Origin: an uncultured Selenomonas sp.
GTDB taxonomy: Bacteria; Bacillota; Negativicutes; Selenomonadales; Selenomonadaceae
NCBI GenBank assembly: GCA_947097535.1
Contig: CAMURM010000122.1
Location: 1-5,699 of the forward strand
DNA: 5,699 nt
Direction of reading: 5' to 3'
In this document: positions 1 through 5,699 of the stretch, one piece after another
How the letters are laid out: each line of letters starts with the position of its first letter
Numbering within the stretch: the stretch's first letter is position 1
Made by a program: the position numbers and the translations under genes
Notes under the pieces: model-generated
The model's database searches: none
The model's input: only the letters and a program-made list of their open reading frames with translations
Told to the model about the DNA's origin: nothing

Positions 1-1237
1 TGTTCGACGGCGGCACATAGAAGCGGAAGTCGTAGTCGGGATAGACGGACTTGACGTAGTTCCTCAGCTCGCGCAGTGCCTCCTCCATATCCGCCTGACT
101 TTCCCACGGCACATAGTTGAGCCGCGGCTGTCCGTAGCCCGCAGGGGCAAGCGGCTGATGGTTGTAGCCGTGCAGGCCGAGCTCGCCGCCCATGTTCAAA
201 AGTTCGCGCCCGTAGATGATCAGTCCGTCACGCGCCGCGCGTCCGCCAAGCGGCCGGAACGGCCCTTTGACCTGTGCGCCGTACGTCTCGATGATGGCGC
301 CTGTATAGCGGATGTCCTCCTCCTGTGCCAGACGGCGGATGAACGGCCACCAGATCTTGCGGTAAAAGGTCTCCGTATCTACGCCAAGTTCGTCGTAGAT
401 GCGCGAGAAATCCCCTTCGGGCACAGGGGCGGGAAAATCGTCGAGGATGAAGATCTTCACGCCGACGACGGGATAGATCGCATCCTCGCCGCAGTGCGCC
501 GCCATCGCGGTGAAGATGCCGAGGTTCGTCTTATCGTCGCGCTCAACGCCGTTGTAGGCGTAAATGCGCCCCGCCCCCAGTGATTTTTCCCAGAGGAGCG
601 GCGCGCCGTCGGCGCTCTCGATCTGCACGGCAGCATCCTCGGTCAGATCGACCCTGTTGACTTGCGTCGTAAACGCCGAATTTTCGCCGAAGCGGAAATC
701 CTTGCCGCCGACGAGGAAGTTCGTCCGTATATGGATGCCGTGAACATCGGCAGGCTCGCCTGCGGATGCGATGCCGAAATCTTGCAGGACGGCGGCCGGC
801 AAAGGATTTTCGGGCGTCTGCTCGATCTTTTGCAGAGCGAGCAGCGTGCCGCCCGAGCGCACATAGTCCAAGAGCGCGGGCAGCAGCTTCACCGCGTCCA
901 AACGCCCCGTCGCCAGAGCGACGCCCTGATATGCGCCGTCAAAGGGACGCGTATCGTAGACGGTGCGGCTCTCGTAGTCCTTGCGCTTTTCCTTGAGGAT
1001 CCTTTCCATATTGTGCCGCGCATACATGCTGAGGACATCGGCGGGATCGTAGACGATGAGGAACTTCTCGCGCGCGATTTCCGCCCCTTCGGGCGGCATC
1101 GGCCGCAGGACGCGCGCCGCAAGCGTGCGGTTGCCCAGGGCGTCAAGATGGAGAAAGCCGTCGAAGCGGCTGTATTGGAAGAAGCAGCCCAGCAAGAACG
1201 CGATGAAGAGCAGCAGGCAAAGGCTTCGCTTATTCAC
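1..1237 (-). CDS. pelA: DUF2194-type PelA-like polysaccharide deacetylase (C-terminus outside window)
   Basis: 412 codons are present from a GTG start, open to the window edge. The N-terminus (NKRSLCLLLFIAFLLGC) is a signal or anchor sequence, and LLGC with Cys18 could be a lipobox. Residues about 55-250 look like a GATase-like Rossmann domain: FLIVYDPADV near 59, then LLDYVRSGGTLLAL at 122-135. I see no nucleophile-elbow Cys there. From about 258 a CE4-like deacetylase region begins: FILDDFPAPVPEG (263-275) supplies the DD pair, GLHGYNHQP (354-362) supplies the HxxxH metal site, and YVPPSN (407-412) fits the third motif. I recognise this combination as DUF2194, a family often next to pelF in Firmicutes. 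The predicted role is to remove acetyl groups from exported Pel (GalNAc-rich) polymer outside the membrane. No glycoside hydrolase domain is seen so far, unlike proteobacterial PelA. The pelA symbol is by analogy and gene order. Confidence 0.8.
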   Translation of the reverse strand, partial: MNKRSLCLLLFIAFLLGCFFQYSRFDGFLHLDALGNRTLAARVLRPMPPEGAEIAREKFLIVYDPADVLSMYARHNMERILKEKRKDYESRTVYDTRPFDGAYQGVALATGRLDAVKLLPALLDYVRSGGTLLALQKIEQTPENPLPAAVLQDFGIASAGEPADVHGIHIRTNFLVGGKDFRFGENSAFTTQVNRVDLTEDAAVQIESADGAPLLWEKSLGAGRIYAYNGVERDDKTNLGIFTAMAAHCGEDAIYPVVGVKIFILDDFPAPVPEGDFSRIYDELGVDTETFYRKIWWPFIRRLAQEEDIRYTGAIIETYGAQVKGPFRPLGGRAARDGLIIYGRELLNMGGELGLHGYNHQPLAPAGYGQPRLNYVPWESQADMEEALRELRNYVKSVYPDYDFRFYVPPSN

Positions 1238-2135
1238 GCGCCGCACCTCCTTCCCAGTAGCGGATCGCCTGCATCGCTTCGTTCGTCAGGCGCGTCGGCA
1301 GGCGCTTGAGCGACTCGATCGTTTCCTTCATCGCCTCGCGCTCATGCGCCGCCTGCTGTATTTGAAGCGTCAGGAGAAGCGGCAGCTCCGCCTCGGGGAG
1401 ACTTGCGCGGAATGCGGCGCAGGCCTCAGCCGCCTCCTCCAGGCATCCCGCACGAATCAGCGCACGGATGCGCTCGGCGTGATAGGCTGGATGGTCGGGA
1501 TGGCGCTCCGACAGGAGGCGCAGCATCTCCATGTAGCGCCTGTGCTGCTGCTCGCGCGTCACGGAGTCGCCGTAGCGGCGCAGCAGAAACTCGCGCACCT
1601 TCTCCACATACTTGTCGAGCAGGATATCGTCATCCACCCCGCGCTTGATCGCCTCTTCAAGCGCATAGAGCTCCTCGCCGAGCTGCTCCATGTGCGCCGT
1701 CATCATCGACACGGCATAGTAGGCGATCTCGCGGTCGCTGTCATGCACGGCCTCGTTGAGGATTCCCTGCCGCTCCACGACGTTCTGCTTGATGGCGTCG
1801 GTGAAGAACTTGCGCTTGAGTTTCGGATCGTCCATCAAGAACACGTCGCGCAGCGGCACGATATCCGCGTCGTACGCATGATCGCCGAAGGACATGCTGA
1901 AGTCCTCCTCCTCTTCCTCCGGTCCCGTGCGCTTCATGAGCCCGAGCGCCTGGCCGAAAAGCTCGTAAAGGAGCAGCAGAAGAAGCCCGAGGCCGGGCAG
2001 AGCGGCGGCAAAGACGCCCTTGGCCGCCGCTGAGATCCGACCGCGGTGCTTTCCTTCGACCGCCATATAGACGGCGACCAATAGGAAATATACGAGAAGC
2101 AGGTATCCTGTTCCTGCAAACAAATCGCTGATCAT
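1230..2135 (-). CDS. pelE: PelE-like membrane protein with helical (TPR-like) cytoplasmic domain
   Basis: A 301-residue protein. Two hydrophobic helices (about 10-26 and 38-62) are followed by a short acidic linker (GPEEEEED, 71-78) and a purely alpha-helical C-terminus. The segment IVPLRDVFLMDDPKLKRKFF (92-111) leads into helix pairs with TPR-like spacing, for example HPAYHAERIRALIRAGCLEE (215-234). P. aeruginosa PelE has the same plan, two membrane helices and TPRs, and partners PelD in the Pel synthase complex; this one is slightly shorter. The role here, holding PelD and the glycosyltransferase together at the inner membrane, is inferred from layout and gene order, since PelE sequences are poorly conserved. 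The ATG overlaps the pelD stop (ATGA), with GGGGAG 11 nt upstream, and the 3' end overlaps the next gene by 8 nt. Tight translational coupling suggests a fixed subunit ratio. Confidence 0.78.
   Translation of the reverse strand: MISDLFAGTGYLLLVYFLLVAVYMAVEGKHRGRISAAAKGVFAAALPGLGLLLLLLYELFGQALGLMKRTGPEEEEEDFSMSFGDHAYDADIVPLRDVFLMDDPKLKRKFFTDAIKQNVVERQGILNEAVHDSDREIAYYAVSMMTAHMEQLGEELYALEEAIKRGVDDDILLDKYVEKVREFLLRRYGDSVTREQQHRRYMEMLRLLSERHPDHPAYHAERIRALIRAGCLEEAAEACAAFRASLPEAELPLLLTLQIQQAAHEREAMKETIESLKRLPTRLTNEAMQAIRYWEGGAARE
1246..1252 (-). promoter_or_regulatory. Ribosome binding site fixing a GTG start
   Basis: AAGGAGG, a near-perfect anti-16S match, lies 8 nt before GTG at 1237 and inside the end of the pelE-like gene. 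No in-frame ATG occurs near it; the first methionine codon downstream is codon 47, beyond the signal sequence. The GTG start is therefore preferred. Confidence 0.85.
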
Positions 2136-4267
2136 AGCGAAAGACTCTCCCCTGTTTCAATTCCCGCTTTTTCCAGGCGGTCGCGCACCATGTCGAGCGT
2201 CTTGCCCGCGACATCGGGCAGAAGGAGGGCAACGCCGTCTGCCGTCGCGCCGATGAAGTCCTCGGCGCGAATGCTGTTCGCAATCTTGTGGTCGATCTCT
2301 CGGTAGCTCTCGTCCTTGACGCTGACGGGCAGCAAAGCGACGGGATAGTCCGCCTGCATGCGGCGGCGCTCGCGGAACTCCTCGATGACCTTTTGAAACT
2401 CCTCGAGGCGCAGGATGCGCGTCTCGTCGATATATTTGCGCCCGGCCGTTTCCTGCTCCCACGCATGGGCGCGTCCGAGCGAGCTCGAAACGAGGCGCGC
2501 GGTGATGGAGAGGAGGTTCTGCTCATAGAGACTCCACTGCTCGAAGTCCAGATGATAGATCTGCAGGACGGCGATCACGCGCCCTTCGTAGGAAATCGGC
2601 GCGGCGAGATCGGGCAGCCCCTTGATGAGATCGCGGTTGACGAAGATCTTCTTCTCCCGGAGCATTTCCTGCAGATACGGATAGTCGTCGACGCGCAAAG
2701 AGCGCGGCATCTCACCCGTCCGGCTGCCGAGGCGCACCTTCTGTCGCAGGTAGTAGCCGCCCTCGCCGACGACGTAGACGACGACGTCTTCGACATCGAG
2801 GATGTCCGCCGTGACCGACGTCGCCTGCGTGAAGAGGTTCTCCGTCTCAACGGAATCCAGGCGCGAAACGATGCGGTAAAGGCGGCCTATGCTGTCGTCT
2901 GAGTTCACGATCTGGCGATAGAAACGATCCTTCACGGCGAGGTTTTCCTTGAAGAGATTTTCCAAAAAGGAATAGCGGTTCTGCAGGCGGCGCTTGATGC
3001 GCGTGTCCGCGAGCTGCTGATAGCTCGCGCGGTCGGCGAAGTAGCCCGTCAGCACCGCGACGAAGAAGTACGAAACGAAGTGCAGGAACTCGCGCGGATT
3101 GTAGAGCATCGCCACGAGGTCGCCGCCTGCGCCCAAAAGGCTGTGAATGAGCAGCACGAGCGAGAGCACCGCCGCGATCAGCGCCTGTTGCTTGCCGTAG
3201 AGAAGTCCCATGCAGCCGATGTAGAGAAACGCGAAGTCGAACGCCGTCATGGCGTTCACCGTCGTGCCGCCCTGCAAAGCGCCCACGCCCGCCGTCAAAG
3301 CCGCGCCTGCGAGGTTCTCCGCGTAGGGGATGAAGCGCTGCTGCAGGCGCGCGAGACGCGCGCGCCTCGACATCGTACGGATGTTTGTGACGCGTGCGTC
3401 GTACATCGTGCGCATCGCCTCCCACGTCTCCTCCAGCCCTTTTGCGAGAGGCCGCACGGGACACCAGCCGAGCTCTTTCTCTATGAGCACGCTCTTGAGG
3501 ATGGCGCGGCCTTCCGTTTCGCGCGGGACTGCCGCCTCCGCCATGCGCGGGAAGAAGCGACGGCAAATCGCATAGAGCTCCTCCATCGTCGTGCCCGCGT
3601 CTGCAGCGATGTGCAGATGCGCGCCGTCGAAGCCGCGCGCCGCCGCCTGATAGATCGCATAGACCGCGTCGCGCGCATCGAGGAAACCGCAGGAAACGGC
3701 TTCCGGATCCGCATAGTGCGGCAGCGGACGATTCATCAGAGCCGCGCCGAAAAGGCGTCCGATGAACCCGTCGTTCGAGGTCTGCCCCGGCGCATAGAGC
3801 TCACTGAGGCGCAGGATGGAGACGGAAAGCCCCTGTGCGCGGTAGGCAAGCCCCAGGGTTTCCAGACGCACGAAAAGAGCCCCCGTCTCGCCCTGCGGCA
3901 GGGGCTCATCCTTCTCCGTGGGCTCCGTATGCGGCGCAAATACCGTATCATCGGAGAGCAGGAACACGCGCCGCACCTTTGACAGGGCGGCAGAGCGCAG
4001 CACGGCGTCGAGGCGGCTCGCAGCCACTGCCGCGTCGCTCTCCAGGCGGTAGATGAGGAGATCCAGATTCTCTACGGCAAGAACCATGCCCGCCTCGGCG
4101 CTGTCCCACGTGCAGTCGTACGTCTTCATAGCCGCCGGCGCACGCTCCTCCTCCGCAGCGCGCAGTCGGCAGATTTCCCACGCCTCCTTGCGAAAGCAGG
4201 CGGCGAGCAGCTGCTCAAAGAAGCGCGGCAGCCCCGCGAACATCACTTTTTTCGTCCATGTACTCAT
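2132..4267 (-). CDS. pelD: PelD-like c-di-GMP receptor with N-terminal SDR/epimerase-like domain
   Basis: A 711-residue membrane protein. Residues 1-285 follow the extended-SDR/epimerase layout: KVMFAGL start, VFLLSDDTVF strand near 101-110, LSVSILRLSELYAPGQ near 147-162, and FLDARDAVYAIY near 195-206. However, the Rossmann glycines and the catalytic YxxxK appear lost. Four membrane helices follow (about 312-331, 341-358, 361-380, 393-410), then a charged coiled coil (411-445), a GAF domain (about 465-595) and a GGDEF-like domain (about 605-711). GGDEF is replaced by ADGVA (676-680), so no cyclase activity is expected. The allosteric I-site RAED (667-670, RxxD) is kept, with Arg695 or Arg697 as a possible second ligand. 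From the helices onwards the plan and length match Pseudomonas PelD, which binds c-di-GMP to activate Pel polymer synthesis at the inner membrane. The TGA overlaps the next ATG by 4 nt. The ATG at 4267 is chosen because a TAG blocks extension upstream. Confidence 0.87.
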   Translation of the reverse strand: MSTWTKKVMFAGLPRFFEQLLAACFRKEAWEICRLRAAEEERAPAAMKTYDCTWDSAEAGMVLAVENLDLLIYRLESDAAVAASRLDAVLRSAALSKVRRVFLLSDDTVFAPHTEPTEKDEPLPQGETGALFVRLETLGLAYRAQGLSVSILRLSELYAPGQTSNDGFIGRLFGAALMNRPLPHYADPEAVSCGFLDARDAVYAIYQAAARGFDGAHLHIAADAGTTMEELYAICRRFFPRMAEAAVPRETEGRAILKSVLIEKELGWCPVRPLAKGLEETWEAMRTMYDARVTNIRTMSRRARLARLQQRFIPYAENLAGAALTAGVGALQGGTTVNAMTAFDFAFLYIGCMGLLYGKQQALIAAVLSLVLLIHSLLGAGGDLVAMLYNPREFLHFVSYFFVAVLTGYFADRASYQQLADTRIKRRLQNRYSFLENLFKENLAVKDRFYRQIVNSDDSIGRLYRIVSRLDSVETENLFTQATSVTADILDVEDVVVYVVGEGGYYLRQKVRLGSRTGEMPRSLRVDDYPYLQEMLREKKIFVNRDLIKGLPDLAAPISYEGRVIAVLQIYHLDFEQWSLYEQNLLSITARLVSSSLGRAHAWEQETAGRKYIDETRILRLEEFQKVIEEFRERRRMQADYPVALLPVSVKDESYREIDHKIANSIRAEDFIGATADGVALLLPDVAGKTLDMVRDRLEKAGIETGESLSL

Positions 4268-4287
4268 AGGCTTCTATCAGGCTCCAT
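4264..4287 (-). CDS. Putative 7-residue leader ORF coupled to pelD
   Basis: ATG-GAG-CCT-GAT-AGA-AGC-CTA-TGA encodes MEPDRSL. A very strong Shine-Dalgarno, GGGGGAGG (4295-4302), lies 7 nt upstream of its ATG, and its TGA overlaps the ATG of the pelD-like gene as ATGA. The pelD ATG itself has only a GGAG 14 nt upstream, too distant for good initiation, and a TAG blocks any upstream in-frame start. The arrangement suggests that ribosomes load on the mini-ORF and re-initiate on pelD. No database annotation would normally call a gene this short. The peptide sequence has no attenuation-style codon run. Confidence 0.45.
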   Translation of the reverse strand: MEPDRSL

Positions 4288-4403
4288 TCGCCGACCTCCC
4301 CCGCCATACAGCAGGCAGTTCTTGATTGGATACGGGACGTTAAGCCCGCTTCTGAAATGGGGAATATGTCAGATTTTGTATTCTATATACATTTATACCT
4401 TGC
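4268..4403 (-). other. Predicted 5' leader of the pel operon
   Basis: This is non-coding apart from a mini-ORF at its end. It starts AT-rich and becomes GC-rich towards the gene. I see no match to the conserved core of a GEMM c-di-GMP riboswitch or to other riboswitches I can recognise by eye. A TTCCCC segment (4359-4364) could pair with the GGGGAG of the strong Shine-Dalgarno at 4296-4301 (one G-T pair), which would mask that ribosome site. The helix is short (6 bp) and spans more than 50 nt, so it is only a possibility. Confidence 0.45.
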
Positions 4404-4409
4404 TTTTTT

Positions 4410-4438
4410 AGTATATATGACTCATTTATCTGTGGCAA
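4410..4438 (-). promoter_or_regulatory. Sigma70/sigmaA-type promoter of the pel operon
   Basis: The -35 box TTGCCA (4433-4438) and -10 box TATACT (4410-4415) are separated by exactly 17 bp. Each box matches the consensus at five of six positions. It is the best-formed promoter in the intergenic region and points at the pelD-like gene. The expected start is near 4403, giving a leader of about 136 nt. Confidence 0.68.
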
Positions 4439-4443
4439 GTCTC

Positions 4444-4458
4444 CGGAATCATATTCCG
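4444..4458 (-). promoter_or_regulatory. Candidate operator: perfect 6-3-6 inverted repeat
   Basis: CGGAAT-ATG-ATTCCG is a perfect dyad with a 3-bp spacer. It ends 5 bp upstream of the predicted -35 box and is centred near -48 relative to the expected start. This is a usual position for an activator that touches RNA polymerase, though a repressor is also possible. The factor cannot be named from the sequence. Confidence 0.45.
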
Positions 4459-4460
4459 TT

Positions 4461-4494
4461 GATTCTTATAAGATTCTTTTCTTGGGAAGATTCT
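4461..4494 (-). repeat. Three direct copies of AGAATC upstream of the pel promoter
   Basis: The minus strand carries AGAATC at 4489-4494, 4472-4477 and 4461-4466, all in the same orientation, in otherwise AT-rich non-coding DNA. The two nearest the promoter are 11 bp apart start to start, about one helical turn. This phase is typical of direct-repeat sites for response regulators. The third is 17 bp further out. Binding is inferred; short AT-rich hexamers can also recur by chance. Confidence 0.4.
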
Positions 4495-4570
4495 GATAAA
4501 TTCAGCCACCCGGGTCGTCCAAAGAGTCAAGCCCGAAGGGCGCTGACGGATTGTAAGGCGGGCGCACAGG

Positions 4571-4610
4571 AAAAAGGACTGCACCGCAGCCGATGCCGCA
4601 GCGCAGTCCT
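4571..4610 (-). terminator. Rho-independent terminator of the gltA-icd unit
   Basis: Seven bases after the icd stop the minus strand has AGGACTGC, a 20-nt interior, the exact complement GCAGTCCT, and then a TTTTT run. The 8-bp closing stem is perfect. The interior is GC-rich (GCTGCGGCATCGGCTGCGGT) and may add pairs. It separates the TCA-cycle genes from the pel operon, which has its own promoter further on. Confidence 0.82.
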
Positions 4611-4617
4611 CGTGTTC

Positions 4618-5619
4618 TTAGAGGCGTTCGATGATCGCCTTCGTGTATTCTTCCGTCGTCGCTGTGCCGCCGAGATCCGGCGTCAGGCTGCGCGCGTCCT
4701 TGAGCACCTCGTCGACGGCGCGGCGGATGTTTGCTGCCGTCTCGTCTTCGCCGAGGTGTTCGAGCATCATGCAGGCGGACCACAGGAACGCCGTGGGGTT
4801 CGCGATGTGCTTGCCGGCGATGTCGGGCGCACTGCCGTGCACGGCTTCAAACATCGCCATCTTGTCGCCGATGTTGCTCGACGGCAGCAGGCCGAGGCCG
4901 CCGATGAGGCCGCTCGTGAGGTCGGAGACGATGTCGCCGTAGAGGTTCGGCATGACCATGATGTCGAAGACTTCGGGGCGCATGACGAGCAGCATGCAGG
5001 CGGCGTCGACCATCTTGTCGTCGGCTTCGATGGCGGGAAATTCCTTCGCGACTTCGTAGAAGACGGAGCGGAAGAGGCCGTCGGAGAGCTTCATGATGTT
5101 CGCCTTGTGGACGCAGGTGACCTTCCTGCGCCCGTGCGCCTCGGCGTAGCGGAAGGCGGCGCGGCAGATGCGCTCGCTCTTTTCGCGCGTGATGATCTTC
5201 GTCGCGTGGACGGTATTCGCGTCGATTTCTTCTTCGACGCCGACGTAGAGGTCTTCCGTGTTTTCGCGGAAGGTGATGAGGTCGACGTGGGGGAAGGGCG
5301 TCTTGACGGCTTCGTTCGACTTCGCGGGACGGATGTTCGCGTAGAGGTCGTACTTCGTGCGCAGCGTGACGTTGAGCGAGCGGAAGCCCTTGCCGACGGG
5401 CGTCGTGATGGGGGACTTCAAGAGGACGTGCGTCTTTTCAAAGGAGGCAAGTCCGGCGTCGGGAATCAGGGCGCCGTTTCGCTCGTACTCGGCTTCGCCG
5501 ACGTTGAAGACTTCGTATGCGAGGCTTGCGCCCGCCTTCTCGAGGATTTCGAGGACGGCGTCGGTGATCTCGGGGCCGACGCCGTCGCCCTTGAATACGG
5601 TGATGGTTTTCGTCGTCAT
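4618..5619 (-). CDS. icd: Isocitrate dehydrogenase, NAD+-dependent (EC 1.1.1.41 type)
   Basis: A complete 333-residue beta-decarboxylating dehydrogenase that converts isocitrate to 2-oxoglutarate and CO2. The N-terminus has the family FKGDGVGPEI motif (residues 9-18). The substrate loop SLNVTLR (81-87) followed by NIRP (95-98) has the Ser81/Asn83/Arg87/Arg97 set of isocitrate dehydrogenases rather than of 3-isopropylmalate dehydrogenase. Other expected residues are Arg118 and Tyr125 in FRENTEDLY, the catalytic Lys172 in VHKANIMK, and the metal-binding Asp205, Asp229 and Asp233 (NLYGDIVSDL). In the coenzyme loop HGSAPDIAG (261-269), Asp266-Ile267 replace the Lys-Tyr pair of E. coli NADP-type Icd, so NAD+ is the predicted cofactor. 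A GGGAGG Shine-Dalgarno lies 8 nt before the ATG, inside the end of citrate synthase. The role is 2-oxoglutarate (glutamate precursor) synthesis from citrate; an aconitase is not seen here. The short form resembles the mitochondrial/NAD-type subunits in length. Confidence 0.94.
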   Translation of the reverse strand: MTTKTITVFKGDGVGPEITDAVLEILEKAGASLAYEVFNVGEAEYERNGALIPDAGLASFEKTHVLLKSPITTPVGKGFRSLNVTLRTKYDLYANIRPAKSNEAVKTPFPHVDLITFRENTEDLYVGVEEEIDANTVHATKIITREKSERICRAAFRYAEAHGRRKVTCVHKANIMKLSDGLFRSVFYEVAKEFPAIEADDKMVDAACMLLVMRPEVFDIMVMPNLYGDIVSDLTSGLIGGLGLLPSSNIGDKMAMFEAVHGSAPDIAGKHIANPTAFLWSACMMLEHLGEDETAANIRRAVDEVLKDARSLTPDLGGTATTEEYTKAIIERL

Positions 5620-5699
5620 TTAGCGTGCCTCCCTCGGGACATAATCTTCCATCGTGCCGACGTACTTGGCGGCGGGGCGCACGATGCGGTTGTCGTAGA
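5620..5699 (-). CDS. gltA: Citrate synthase, C-terminal end (5' part outside window)
   Basis: Only the last 25 codons and the TAA stop are present. The tail reads YDNRIVRPAAKYVGTMEDYV and then PREAR. The 'NRI-RP---YVG----YVP-E-R' pattern is the characteristic C-terminus of type II bacterial citrate synthase, which condenses oxaloacetate and acetyl-CoA to citrate in the cytoplasm. The stop codon abuts the ATG of the isocitrate dehydrogenase gene directly (TAAATG), so the two are almost certainly co-transcribed and translationally linked. The pairing of the two enzymes supports both calls. No catalytic residues can be checked because the His/Asp active-site region lies beyond the window. Citrate synthase is a firm family call; the exact subtype (Si or Re) rests on this short tail, which fits the ordinary gltA family. 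Confidence 0.88.
   Translation of the reverse strand, partial: YDNRIVRPAAKYVGTMEDYVPREAR

Noticed and set aside
4218..4310. A roughly 30-codon frame starting ATG GCG GGG GAG that runs across the pelD start.
   Set aside because: It has no ribosome site before its ATG, contains the mini-ORF's Shine-Dalgarno within its coding part, and ends out of frame inside pelD.
158..4325. Long plus-strand open frames (for example 662-1309, 1056-2033, 2288-2902, 3080-3982).
   Set aside because: They lie antisense to strongly supported minus-strand genes. Their Arg/Ala/His-rich translations show no family motifs, and GC-rich codon bias routinely leaves such frames open.
4369..4392. Second 7-codon frame in the leader (MYIEYKI), preceded by AAGG.
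   Set aside because: The Shine-Dalgarno is weak, the frame lies in AT-rich DNA where short frames arise by chance, and it is not coupled to any gene.
4268..4403. A c-di-GMP riboswitch (GEMM type) controlling the pel operon.
   Set aside because: Attractive given PelD's ligand, but I cannot find the conserved GEMM core or its two-stem layout. A covariance-model search would settle it.
4505..4560. A second terminator hairpin (GCCC-TTC-GGGC with outer GTCA/TGAC pairs).
   Set aside because: The stem is short and bulged and is not followed by a T-run; the hairpin at 4571-4610 already explains termination.
4618..5619. 3-isopropylmalate dehydrogenase (leuB) as the identity of the 333-residue dehydrogenase.
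   Set aside because: The HGSAPDIAG loop is shared, but the substrate loop SLNVTLR and the adjacent citrate synthase favour isocitrate dehydrogenase.

Overview
The window carries five genes, all on the minus strand, and reads right to left as two transcription units. The GC-rich coding DNA, the NAD-type isocitrate dehydrogenase beside citrate synthase, and a Pel locus of the 'Gram-positive' layout together suggest an anaerobic Firmicute. I lean towards a GC-rich member of the Negativicutes (Selenomonas-like). That taxonomic guess comes from gene style, not from any marker gene.

Right part (4618-5699): the last 25 codons of citrate synthase are followed with no gap (TAAATG) by a complete NAD+-dependent isocitrate dehydrogenase. 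This is the oxidative arm leading from oxaloacetate and acetyl-CoA towards 2-oxoglutarate. The unit ends in a clear rho-independent hairpin (4571-4610).

Middle (4268-4570): an AT-rich intergenic region holds a good sigma70/sigmaA-type promoter (TTGCCA, 17 bp, TATACT). A perfect 6-3-6 dyad and three copies of a hexamer lie just upstream of its -35 box. The predicted leader is about 136 nt and ends in a 7-codon reading frame with a strong Shine-Dalgarno. The stop codon of that frame overlaps the start of the next gene.

Left part (1-4267): three overlapping genes form the front of a Pel-type exopolysaccharide operon. The first is a 711-residue PelD: a degenerate SDR/epimerase domain, four membrane helices, a coiled coil, GAF, and a degenerate GGDEF that keeps the RxxD c-di-GMP I-site. 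The second is a PelE-like protein with two membrane helices and a helical/TPR-like region. The third is a DUF2194-type PelA-like exported deacetylase, cut by the window edge. The order D-E-A matches known Gram-positive pel clusters, in which pelF (glycosyltransferase) and pelG (transporter) come next; these would lie left of the window. The inferred scheme is that c-di-GMP binding by PelD licenses a PelD-PelE-PelF-PelG synthase, and the anchored deacetylase then trims acetyl groups from the emerging GalNAc-rich polymer.

The points most worth following up are the apparently catalytically dead SDR domain on PelD, the coupled mini-ORF with its possible Shine-Dalgarno-masking pairing, and the putative operator array at the promoter. 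I saw no tRNA, rRNA, CRISPR array, insertion sequence or recognisable riboswitch.
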